Below the pieces are notes generated by a model. It saw only the letters and a program-made list of their open reading frames with translations, had not been told where the DNA came from and ran no database searches. The position numbers were made by a program, and so were the translations under genes. DNA of 64,000 nt from NCBI GenBank assembly GCA_963402885.1, contig OY727100.1:17453395-17517394 (forward strand), given 5' to 3'. This document shows positions 36,950-50,200 of this stretch, in pieces; position 1 is the first letter of the stretch, and each line of letters opens with the position of its first letter. Origin of the DNA: Antedon bifida. Lineage: Eukaryota; Echinodermata; Crinoidea; Comatulida; Antedonidae.

Positions 36950-37630
36950 TGTTTTTTCTAATTTTTTTTTTCTAATTTTTCCAAAATGCATGATTTGTAA
37001 ATGCAAAATGTGAATAATGAAATAAGTTCATTTACAATTATGTTTCGTGTACCTGTTATTATTTTATACCAATTGATAGTACCTTCTGTTGGAAAACACT
37101 TAAATATGAGGTCATTAAATTTAAGCCATACATTTTGAATTACTGTACATTCAACTAGCATATGTAATTCACATTCAATTTCTTTTTTTACACCTGTCAC
37201 ATATATTGTTTTCTACTATTTTCCAATCTTTAATCCTTTTTTTACAAGGTAAAATATTGTGTAGTAATTTAAAATTAAATTGTGCAATTCTATTTATGTG
37301 CTTAAATTGTGTATTTTATTTGTCCATACTTCATACCAATCTAGTTCAGCATTATTGAACACTACTTCCCATTTTGCCTCTGCAATGGGATTGGTAGCTA
37401 TTTCATTTACAAAGTGCCTATAATAAAATTGACCTTTGTTCTCTTTTCGGAACAAGGATTTCTCAATTGTGTTCACTTGTTCGTCATCGTATTGGTCTCT
37501 CGCTATAGATTCTTTCCATTCAATAGGTATGGCATTAATAAGCAACTGGTTGTATCTTAGTATGTACACGTTTACCACATTTAAGTGGGCTATAAACAGC
37601 ACTCCTCCAATGAAATTTAGGAGCTAATTA
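36950..37630 (-). mobile_element. LINE fragment (L1/Tx1-like C-terminal region), decayed
   Basis: The minus strand encodes, with interruptions, LLINAIPIEWKESI, then FYYRHFVNE, WEVVFNNAELDWYEVWTNKI, NFKLLHNILPCKK and a zinc-knuckle-like ECELHMLVECTVIQNVW. This is the region downstream of the reverse transcriptase in L1/Tx1-type elements. The frame shifts between the two parts, and no 5' portion is present. Confidence 0.7.
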
Positions 37631-38222
37631 TTCTTTACTCCATGGTGTGTTAGTGATCGTACTCCCACGCCTCAAAAGACAAGGCCTTATAGTGTTTACA
37701 TAACACTGCACTTGACATATTATTCCGTATTTGGTGAGCGAGATACAAAACAAATCGGTTTGTTTAAATTTGATTAAATCATTTTAACCGATTTTGTGAT
37801 AAGTTTCTCTTTCGGTGGTAATTTTCATGGGTGCTAAATTCTCTCCGTGTGAACGACAGGTATTATTCATACTCGTACATTTGAAAATTGCCAGTTTTTT
37901 TACACCGAAATTACAGTATATATATATATATACCATAATAATAATTAAAAGTGTTACGTCAAAAGTATTTCTTGTTTCATCTGGATGCTACTTAGTGCAA
38001 TTCCAATTTTTAAATTTGGATATCGCGTTGATTTTTTGTGTTCCATACCTAAAAGCTATGGGATGCGGACATCGCCATAATTATTCTGAAATTGTTCAAT
38101 CATCATAAGAGTCATATATATGTTAATCCCTAAACCGTTCTGCCTCTCTGTTATTTTAATAAATAAATAACAACGGTGTTGATTATATTATATACTTAGG
38201 AGCAAGACTGTACATCTTAATC

Positions 38223-41200
38223 ATGTCTGATGATGAGGAAGGTAGGCTATACAAGCAGTTGTGCATTTACAAAATATTGTTTATCTTTGTAATTCAAACA
38301 TGTTGTTTACAAACCATGTTTTGTCTTGTTTTACAAATAGACAAACTACATGGTTTGTGACAACCCATTTTTGTTTGTAAAACACAAACCATGTTACGGC
38401 GCCTAGTAATTAATACAGACAATTTCATTCACTCATACCAAAATACCGTACGTGTGTGGGTCGTTGATTTGTCTATAATTATTGTGTTTTGCCCGGGGTT
38501 TTGCATAATTTTTGGCCAAAGCATAATTTTAGCATGTATTTACGTAGAAATATTCCGTACGCCCGTAATTGGGCCGAATTTAGTATTTCTATATAATAGT
38601 CTACTCATATTCCTAGTCATTATGCCTATTCTTCAAAATATGGAGTAAGAGCAGTTTTCTGTTTGGGCTCATGCCTATTACTTGCTCCTGGCAAGATGAA
38701 TTTGAAAAAAGATGTACTTTTATGAACTTTTGCCGAATAAATATTATTATTATTATATAACTACCACTATATTATGTAGACTTGCCTCTCTATGATCTAT
38801 TGTTCAGGTGGGTAAGGATGACCAAAAATTGCCGCGTCACCAATTAAAAAGTGCCCCAGAAAGTGTCAAATCCACTCTCCATGAAGATATAGATTAAACA
38901 ATACAAACGAATATTATTGCTACGGTATTATAATAGAGTCCTACGAAACTACGATATTCTGTAAATTGTGATGATGTTGACTGATATCATATAAGGAAAA
39001 AGCCTCACATTTAAAAGTCACAAACTTAACAACGCGATTGTTGTTCAATAAATGTATTATTTCATTTAAATGTATATTATATTATATTATTTTACTCTTT
39101 GCCCTTTGCCCTCACACATATATTTTACAATTAATAAATACAATTTAATATAAAGCGCTTTCTTTTTTCTTAGATTTATGTTTTGGGCAAAAACCGCCAA
39201 CACTGTTACAAAACGTCAAACAAATACTTCGAAATTACACTGGTGGTCAATTGTTAAAGGTAGAATTTACTATAAAATTATTATCAAAGAATTACGGAAG
39301 AGCAGTATATATAATTGTTTAGGGCGTAGCATGAGCTTTTGTTCGACACGAAGATGTAACATTTATATATTTATAAACTGTTATTACTAACTATAAGTAA
39401 TGTACATCAGATAACTGGCAACAACAATACTTACTTTTTCAACTTCTTACGTTTTTGTTTCATTTTGATAATAGAAGTACACACGAATTAAAAAAAAATA
39501 TTGTTTACAGGAGTTGACACAGAATGCAGATGACGCTGGAGCTGGGACAGTCAAGTTTTTATATGATCAGCGGCAACATGGCACCGATCGTTTGTATCGA
39601 GGGAAAGGAATTGGCGATTTGTCACCTTTCCAGGGGCCAGCTTTGTGTGCTTTCAATGATGCAACATTTCGTGACGATGACTGGATAAGCATACAGAATT
39701 TATCGGTATCTAAAAAGAGGGATGATCCAACAAAGGTTGGTCGCTTTGGAATGGGATTTGTGTCAGTATATCATTTGACAGGTAAGCTAGTTTTAATTGT
39801 ATTTGTAGAGTTTAATTCCATTAGATGATATGCTAAAATTATTATTATTATCATTATTGAATTTTTACCGATAGGTAGTAGATATAACATATTGTTTAAC
39901 CTTTAGATATGGCAAGCATTCTCAGTGGCGATTATTTAGCATTTATGGATCCCAGGGAGGAGTTGTTTGAGTACAAAGGTAGAATGCAGAGCGGTCGTAG
40001 GACGAAGAAAAGTTTCATCAGAAATTTCTCTGACCAATTTGCACCATATACAAATCTGTTTGGAGATCCGATCCCTGAAGAAGAAGCCTTCATGGGAACA
40101 ATTTTTCGTCTTCCTCTTCGAAATCAACCATCAGTAATTTCAGAAGATATTATAGATGGAAATAATATAAAAACATATTTTGATATGTTTGTTGATGATG
40201 CAAAAATAATGCTACTATTTCTAAAGAATACAGAAAGCATAACTGTCGGAGAAAGACTTCCCGAACAAGAAATATGTTTATGCTCTGTTAAACTGTCAGA
40301 TGAAACAAAACATTCTGTAAAGGAAAGTAGAGAAAACATGGTAGCATCTATTGAAGACAGGAAATGCCAAAAACACAAACAATTTTCCATAGTATTTCCA
40401 ATGAATATTCAGGTTAAGAATCATAAGAAAGTCATTGAGTACAAGTGGCTTGTGAGTAATTTTATTGACAATCCAGATCCAAAATCTGAAATGTTTACAT
40501 TAGCAAAAGAACATGATCGGCTTCCAATAGTTGGTGTAGCCATGCACGTTTCCACAAGCCACGAGGAGCAGATGATCGACGGCAGAACATTCTGTTTTCT
40601 TCCGCTCCCAGCAGAAGGGAACTACAGTGGGTTACCAGTACATGTGAATGCTGATTTTGGTGTTAGTGATGACCGTCGTTCAATTAAATGGCCCGCTAAA
40701 GATCGTCATGATAAGATGTCAAAATGGAACCAACTTCTTCTACAGCTCCTTGTTCCAAAGGCATATGTGAAGCTCATTCTCGAAGCTATCGAACTACATA
40801 AAACAGGCCAATGTTCGGTTGAATGTGTATATCAGACGTGGCCTGACATGGAGAAAGTTACTTATCCATGGATGGAATTAATGTGCCCTGAACTGTTCAA
40901 ACTATTACTGAATGAGAAAGTGTTCTTTAGTGAAGTTGGTAATGGTGAGTGGATAAGTACTAATACTGCAATATTTGACCTTCTTGAAAAAGTTCCAGAA
41001 GAAACACAATGTCTCATTTTAAAGCTTCTTCTTGAAAATAACATGCCGGTTGTTTCAATTAAGAAGTATCCAAACATCAAAAAGGCAGTTGAAAACTACG
41101 AAAAGTACCGTATTACTCCCAAACTTGTTCGTGACACCCTACGTAATGTTTGTTTGAGCAACCTCACCAGTTGTGAAAAGATCAACCTCTTAGAGTACTT

Positions 41201-44200
41201 ACTAGACGATGATGATTTTATTGATCTGCAAGGATTTGAGTTGTTGCCAGTAGCTGATGGATCGTTTTGTAAATTCGCTTCTGGAGATACTAATGCGATC
41301 TTCATTGCATCAAGTGATTGCACAATGGATCTGGTACCAGGTCTAAACAATAGATTTATTAAAGAAGATCTAAGGGAATCACTAAAGGAAAAGATCATAG
41401 TTGAAAGTGAAAAAACAAGTAAGTTATTTGGAGTTTTGTGCGTTTTATTTAGTTTCAAACTTTCAACTTTATTGTCACCAAGAAAAAAAAATCATATATT
41501 GACAAAGGGTGATAAGATAAAGTTATAAAAACTAATCAAGCACCATCTATATAACAATACAAGAAAGTTATATAAAATACTGAAATTTAGTCGTGCCATA
41601 ACATAAGTAGGAGACATGACTTAAATGTTGGACAACATTATTAATAAACTGCCTAATGTTTAGGCCTAATTAGGTAGAAGTTTCAAAGACCCAGATTCAT
41701 TAACAGATAATGTTATTGTTTCTCACAAATTAAATTGATTCTTTTTCAGGTATAAACCAGGTTCAGAAACTTAAACCTAAAATCATTTCAGTTTTGCTCA
41801 AGGAAGCATTGCCACGTGATTGGTTAACACAACCAGCTGTCATATGGTGTCCTGGCAAGAATGGTCATCCGCCACTGAGCTGGCTTGAACTAATCTGGAA
41901 TTTCATACAGAGAAACGTTTGTAATGATGCAGAGTGTAACATCCAAGCATTTGAAGGTATTACACTGGTTCCCACCAACTTCAGCAAAGACCGTGATAAC
42001 TTCAGATTAGTTCGATTCCAACAGAATTCTCACATTGTTGTCACCAGTAGCAGAAACAAATCAAGTATCGAAGATATACTACCACAACTGCATCTGATTC
42101 CTGTTAACTTTGATAATGCAGAATTTGTGACTCTTCCTCTTTCTAAATGGAGAAAGTACTTCCACTATGCACAACCCACAGACATCTTACGAATTTATGC
42201 GGAATCCAAAACTAGTGAAACATTTAAGGAGGATGTTGATAAACTATCTGTGAATAATGTAGAGTTGTTGAGGGCATTTTTGAAAGATATTCCAAATGAT
42301 ATGACACCTGAAGAAAAGAATATTATAGTAAAACTTGCTGTCTTTGATAAGGCAACAGGTGTCTTGGGAAGAACCAATAGATTCCAGGCAGCCATGGAAA
42401 ACGGCAAGGAGCTAAGGACAGCAAGTAAAGATACTCTTCCAGTCGACTTTCAAACAAGTGAGGACATTCTTGATGTATCAGGTGAAGATTCCAGAATCTT
42501 GGCCTCTAAATTAAGCCTTAAACAATGTCCAAGAGATGATGTGCTGTGTCAAATGATTCAATGCACAGAAAACAAGAAGTTGACAGAATTAATCATTTGG
42601 ATAATGGACAGGTGGGACGAAGTCAATAAGACGTACAGGTCGAAAATAATAAAAACAATACAAGACAAACCATTTATCCCTTTACAAAACGGGAATCTTC
42701 AGAAGGCATCTGAATGTTTTGATCCGTCCGATCACCTTTTAAGCAAGCTGTTTAGAGGAGAAGAGGATTTATTTCCTGCTGCACCATTTGACTGTAATTA
42801 TCGAGATATCCTACTACAGCTTGGATTAAAAACACATAAGCAAGTAAAACCTTTGGAAATTAAAAGATGTGTGGAACTCCTAATGGTACATCCCGACGAA
42901 GGTAAAGCCCATGCTTTATGTGAACTGTTAAAATGTTCTCACCAAATTCTGGATGATATGAATCTGCTTACATACCTTGAAAACCATCAATGGGTTCCTG
43001 TGGTAAAGATTGTAGATCAACAGATATACCCAGTAGAATTTCCTTGGTTCCAGTCAAATCAAACTCTAGTTTCACCAAAAGATGTAACATCTGTCTCACA
43101 CGCATCTTTAGTTGGCTCAACACTGGCTCTTGTCTCAAATGAGTACAGCCAATTATCTAAAAGATTCAAGTGGGATTTAAAACCTCCATTAAAGTCGATT
43201 TACACACATCTACAGAACATAGTAAGCTTTGTAACTGATCAGCATCAAACTAGGAACACAGATCTCATAGATACCATTGAAAGAATACTACCCGATATAT
43301 ACCACGTTATGCAAAGTAACATAAATGAGTTTAAATCATTTGGAGAGCACGAGGACAAACTTGTTTGGACGGGGCAAAGTTTTGTTGCACCGAGACAAAT
43401 TTTAATTAAAAAAACTAGGCGTAGCTTAGAACCATACCTATATACTCTTTCTCCAAAATTAAATGCGTACACACACTTATTTAGTGAGTTTGGAGCAAGT
43501 ACACAATTTGATGGTGAGACCGAACCTATGCTTAGATTGTTGGAGGAAATTGTTCAATTCCATGAAAAAGCTGATGGTAACGTGAAAGAAGAGCGCATTA
43601 ACAATGATAGAGATCTGGTAATACATATCATTGAATCTATTATAAACTTGACACAGTTTTCCGATGAACAACTGCCCGACGAGGTTAGAGATCGAATTTT
43701 GCTTCCTGTGGCCACTGAAAATTCAAATTGCCTGAAGTTTGCTACGTGTGATGATGTATGCTTTCCAAACCAGGAATGGTTAAACGATGACGATTTTGAA
43801 GAAATTAAATTGGTGCATGAAAGTGTTCCTCGTAAGATTTACCAACGTCTTGATGTAGCCTCACTGGCTCAAAAATTTAGCGGGGCAATGACACTAGCAG
43901 GATTTCAACAAGCTGGTCAAAAAGAGGATCTTACTCAAAGATTAAAGAACATTCTTGACAGTGGATACATTGAAGATTCCATTGCCAAAGAAATGATTCA
44001 AAACGCTGATGATGCAGGTGCCACTGAGGTTAAATTTATGATTGATATGCGCACAAATAGTGAGTTAAAACCAAAGCTTTTAGATAAAGGCATGAAGGCA
44101 TGGAACGGTCCTGCATTATGGGTTTATAACGATGCAACATTCAGTGATACAGATTTTGATAATATAACCAAAATCGGCGGGAGAACAAAACAAGACAATC

Positions 44201-47200
44201 AGGTGCAGATCGGCACGTTCGGTTTAGGTTTCAATTCTGTTTATCATATAACAGACGTTCCTAGTTTCTTGTCTCGTGGTATGATTGGGTTTCTTGACCC
44301 TCATACAAACTACTTGGATAGTCAACTGATAGATAAAAGTAACCCTGGCATTAGGATCGATCTAAATCGAAGTAAAGCTACTTTACGGAGATTCAAGGAT
44401 CAATTCCAACCGTATCAGGACATTTTTGGATGTGATATTTTCCAAAGTAATAAAGTTAACTTTAATGGAACATTGTTCCGTTTGCCATTAAGACAGCGCG
44501 CCATGGGAATTGAAAGTCAGATAAGTGATAAATACTTTTATGAAGATGACATTGTTCAGTTAATGAAAAATGTAAACGAAACGTCTGAGAAACTACTTCT
44601 GTTTACGCAACATGTAACGAAGGTATCCGTTTATTATTTACGACCTCGTCAAAACCCAACGCATGCTGTAAAACTGTTCTCTGTCGAAAAATATCCAAAA
44701 CAATACCTGAAAAAGATAAACGCTTCACTGGATGATCAAGATGAAGAAAAGAAGTTTGAAATTCAAAACAGCATATTACGTGAAGCTTCTCAGTATTTGT
44801 CACAAAAAGAGTATATAGGTGACTATCCATCTGCATTAACAATGGTGAGTGTTGAACATTGTCTAACACCAGAGGGTGCTGATCTGTTTCATCATATTAC
44901 TTCGAAAGATTTCAGAGATTGGTTAGTGTTTACTGCAATGGGCCAATCACAAGCTCTAAATTTATTCAAGAAACTAAACAATACGTCTACATCACGATTT
45001 AAAATTCCATGTGGAGGTGTAGCACTTCCAGTCAACAGCAGTCTTAAACAAGGAGAAATATTCTGTTTCCTGCCACTTTCAATACCAGCATGTGGTGTAC
45101 CTTGCCATATAAATGGTAATTTTGTGATATCTACCGATAGGCGTAGTCTTTGGAAAAGAGTTGCACAATATGGTGTGGACGAAAAATCTGATTGGAACGA
45201 AGCCATTCTTGTGGACATTATTACTAGAAGCTATGTGAGCTTATTAAAACACGAAGAAGCACAGAAATACATTGGAACTGCCCAAATGTATGACCTTTGG
45301 CCAGATGAATCACAGATTCCTCAGCAAAGTGAATGTTTTCCTCTGTTAAAATCATTCTACATGGCTATCGTGCATGGAATTGATGGTTCTGAAGATAAAC
45401 CATGCGTATTCTCAAAGGATGATAAATGGTTAAATATTGAGTCAATCGTAATTTACAAGCCAGATGTTCAGAATACTACTATTGCTGATAATGTCAAAAC
45501 AGTTCTTCAGAAATTCATCTCACATGGAAGATATGTGGTAGATATCCCAAATAAAGTTGTCCAGGGATTTCTGAGTGCCGATTGTGGTGACTATTTGAAT
45601 ACAATAACATACACTGAAGAGCGATTTTTTGAAGAAATCTTTTTTCCTAACATCAGCGAAATTGAAAATGATATTCGTAGCAGATTAACAATGCATGTTA
45701 TTGACAATTATAAGAGACCGCTGTATAAAACTCTCTTAACGACCATAGCGTGCATTCCAACAGACAGTACTAATCATTTGCAAATGATATCTAATGTTGT
45801 ACACCCGGATGGCAAAGTAGCCAAATTGTTTGAACCCGAAGAAAACCGTTACCCCATTCAGTCCTTTCAAGACGAGACACGAATGCAAATTATGGTTGAG
45901 CTAGGAATGGTAAAGGATACTATAAATTTTCCAGAACTTCTAAAAAGAGGTCAAGTTATTGAAAAGAGTAAGCATAATAGGCAACACAAGATAATGAGGC
46001 TACAATCTTTCATGATGTTTTTAGAAGAAAAACGGATGAAAATCGACCTGGAGTTTAAAGAAGAACTGTCATGTCTACATATATTGCCAGTTTTTCCAAG
46101 ACCCAGCGATTTTCCGAAAGATTTTCCATGGTTTAGAACAGATAGCCGAGATTTTTTATGTGCAAAAGAACAGATTTATCCTTCTGAGTGTGTAGATTCA
46201 GTATGTTTTGTGAAACCTATTGTTGATGAAGTTGTTTTTAAGTTATGTCAAAATTCAGAATCTGTACGTCAGATGTTTAATCTACCAAACCAAATTAGCA
46301 CATCTTATTGTTGTGACGTCACACAACAACTTAAACAATTAAGCAATATTAAGAATGACAACCTTGCAGAGAATGAATTGACTGTTTTGCGCATGTGCAC
46401 AAATATATATTCAGATCTTGGAAAACTGCATGATTTTGAAGACACCATTCGTACAGAATTACAGAAATCAGCAATTGTCTTTTGCTCTGGAAGATTCATG
46501 AAGATTGAGCATGTTGCATTGAAGTGCAAGAGAGAATTCCATCCCTACTGTTACAAACTACCAAAAGAACTTGAAAAGCATAAATCGCTTTTTAAATTGT
46601 TAGGCATTGAAGATGATTTCTCGTATTCTACCTTGTTAGATGTCAGCTATAATCTTAAATTAAAGTACCAAGAAGACGCTCTTGAAGAAGATGATTTACA
46701 AGTGGCAATTGACATGGTTCAAAGTATTGCTGAATGCAAACCTCTTGAAGATATAGCTTGTGAGGATGAACGGCAAATTTTAGTTCCTGATAAGCAAGGA
46801 TGCTTGAGACCAGTCGACGAATTGAGCTTCTGTCTGCATGACACTTCAGACGATGTTTTAGAAGGAGAAATACTGTGCAATGACCTAATACCTCATAAAC
46901 TGGCAGGAGATATAGGCATAAAAGATATAAGAACAAGTGTACTTTCCAAGCATGGATTGAAACTTAAAGATGGTACAATGTTTGGACAGGTTCAACTATT
47001 GACCAATCGAATCGGTGAGATCCTGAAAGGGTACCCATTTGACGAATCAATATTCAAAGAGCTACTACAGAATTCAGACGACGCCGGAGCGGACGAAATT
47101 AATTTTATATACGATCAACGTCAACATTCAGATAGAAATGTATTCTGTGAATCCTGGAAACATACCCTTGGACCAGCATTGTGTGTTTTTAACAACAAAC

Positions 47201-50200
47201 CATTTACAGAAGATGACTTAAAAGGAATTCAAGAGCTTGGAACTGGTGCAAAGTCTGTACATCCAGATAAGACAGGGCAATATGGAATAGGGTTCAATTC
47301 CGTGTACCATCTCACAGATTGCCCTTCATTTTTAACTAATGACGACACGCTCTGTATTTTTGATCCGCACTGCGCTTTCATTGATCACGCCACTGTAGAA
47401 TCACCAGGATTTCGATATAAACTTTCACCCAAAGTCAATAAAATGTTTCGAGGATCTCTGGCTTGTTTTCGTTTGCCCTCGCTCAAAAATAATGGGTGTA
47501 CGTTGTTTAGATTTCCTTTACGTACTACAAAAATGAGGCATCATGTTTCTTTAAATAATCAGGTGCCAATGAGCCAGGCGCTATTCGATGGGAATGAAAT
47601 GCAGAAATTGCTTAACACGTTTGAATCAAAAGCGTTTAATATGTTATTGTATTTAAATAATCTAACAAAGATTACAATTTCACATATTGATAAATCCAAC
47701 AAAATGAAAACAGATTACTGGGTAAGTGCAGAGTTGTCGCCAGAAGATAGAAAAAAACGAGAGGAGTTTTATCACTATGTAAAAGATTGTGCCAGGAAAC
47801 CAAGCATAAAAGGAATCATGATGAAAGAGGTTACATATGAAATGAAAATTTCTGATAAATATGGCGAAGAACAAGTATGGTTAATTAGTCAACGAATAGG
47901 ATCTACTGACAAGATTCCTGATGTGTTGTCATCCGCATACGCTGAAGGAAATTTGAAACTTTTACCACGAGGTGGCGTAGCAGCGTGTTTATCTACAACT
48001 TGTCAGCCCACTGCACGTACGTATTGCTTCCTACCACTTCCAATAGAAGTGAATCTACCTGTCAGTATTAATGGACATTTCAGTCTTGATCCTAGCAGAC
48101 GCAATTTATCAAATATTTCGCAAAATAATGACTGGAATGATTACCTTAAATGCGAGGTTATTGCCCAGTCCTACTCCCAACTTTTACTACAATTGAGAGA
48201 CAGAATCTTCAGATCACAATTGACCTTTTCTTCAATGAACAAGAAGATGGGGGTATATTGGTATTACTTTCCAGATGTAAATATAGTGCCTTCAGGTTGG
48301 ATACAATTGGCTGCACAAGTATTTGTAAATATTCTTCAAAATCATATGTCAATGTTTCCGGTTATCAGATTGTTAGGTGAAACTATCAGGCCTTGTAGTA
48401 GGTTTCAGAGTGAAAGGTTTCGTTACACATTGAAATGGCTTCCCGTTTTTTCTGAACCCACTGGAGATACGGCATACCTTTATACGGAAGAGGTTTTACT
48501 AAACAAGAAACAACGAAACAAAAAACAAGAAAGAAATAAAGTTCCAATATCAATTCTGCAACGCCTTGGTTTCAAAGTAACAATTGTTCCTGATAATGTA
48601 TACAGTGGTCTGATAAAAGCAAAATCGCCACATCAGGCTGGTGAACGCCGGACATATTCGGTCGAGAAAGTTTCACCGAATGCTGTCGTTGATTTTCTAA
48701 AAAATGAATTAAATCCTGGTGAATTGCCTTGTAACATCACTAACTCAAGCTTTAAGAGTAAAGAAAATTACTTTAAACTGTTGAAGTATATTGATATGAA
48801 CGGGAAATTACAAGACGGTGTTATTCCACTAAATAGTCTGCCAATGCTGCTAACTCAAGATTCACAGTTACGAAGGTTCAGTACAACAACATTTCTATCA
48901 GAAAAGTACACGTTACTTCCAAACTGCTTGAAAGAATTTGTGGATAGCCGCGCTCAAAGTCATTTTTCAGAAAAGTCAAGTGAAATAAACAGATTCAACA
49001 TTACAGATCTTGTAGAGAGGTTACACACTAATGTTGACCTACAAAGGTCAAATTCGAAAGTTATATGGGACCCGAACCGTCATGAAGTGCCAAACAAAAC
49101 ATGGATTCGAGAACTTTGGAATTTTTTGAAAGAGGAATTTGAAAACAGTGATAATGATAATGAATTTACTTGCATCAAAGAACTGATGGGTAATTGGTCT
49201 GTACTTCCTGTTACCATCCGGACAGGTCCAGCTACAGTAAATCATTATTTAATGCCATTTTCAGAAGTTGACTCGGTACTTAATGACTATTATGTAGCTG
49301 GTAACAAAGTTAAAGATGCTCTTGCTAAGATGGAACTTCCAGTTTTAAATTGTCGTATTTTCAGAAGTGAGGGTAATTACAGAACTCGGATGTCTATTAT
49401 TGATTTTATTAGACGATTTATTACCACTAAAAGTACACCTGAGAGATTACTGAAAAGTTTGGTTAGTCTGTTAGAAGCAAATGACAAAGCATTTGGTTCA
49501 TTAACTGATGAAAACAGACGAAATATTTTGTTGTTTTTTGAACAAGTTGTTGGATCAGAGATAACGGAACATCATGTCAATGATTTAAAAAAGTTACCGT
49601 GCTACCTTTCTATTCACAATGAATTCATTGCCTTAAATCAAAGCAATCAGAACTTTGTTCTTCATTCTGACATTCCGGAGGTGGAAAAAGAACAATGGTT
49701 AACTAAATCAAAGGCGGAGTTCATTAAAGATGATTGGTCATTGAAAGAAATACACACACTTGTTGGTTTAACAGAATGTACGGAATCCAGTGTCTACAAG
49801 AAGTTTATTCTGCCATCGTTCCATAAATTTAGTGATGAAGCAAGAGTTGACCACTTGGAACACATCAAACAAACTCTCCAAGGTAAATCAAATGATGAAA
49901 GAATGTTATTGATATCTGACATGGGTTTGAAGAATATACCTCTAATAGGTCACAAATATCAGCCTTTAAAACGTATATGTGATTTTTTTGACGATTCAGA
50001 TACAATATTCAAACACATGCTACCGACTGAAAAGTTCTTACCAGGTCCATTCTGTAAGGAAATTTGGAAACAATTTATGACAGATCTCGGCTTACAAACA
50101 AAACCTAAACCAGAAATGATTTTGAAATTCTCAAGACAGATAGAAGAAACGATTGGCATTGAGGAAGATGTACTACAGCAATCTAAAGACCTCGTGGTAT

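Larger units (their letters stand above)
36254..38199 (+). other. 5' UTR intron of copy 2
   Basis: From the GTAGGT donor to the TATACTTAG acceptor at 38199. It holds the tandem repeat and the LINE fragment. Otherwise AT-rich with no coding signal. Confidence 0.5.

Noticed and set aside
38391..38648. 85-codon open frame in intron 1 of copy 2
   Set aside because: No family similarity. It sits between the exon 1 donor and exon 2, and the nearby AATAAATATTATTATTATT suggests an old retrotransposon tail.
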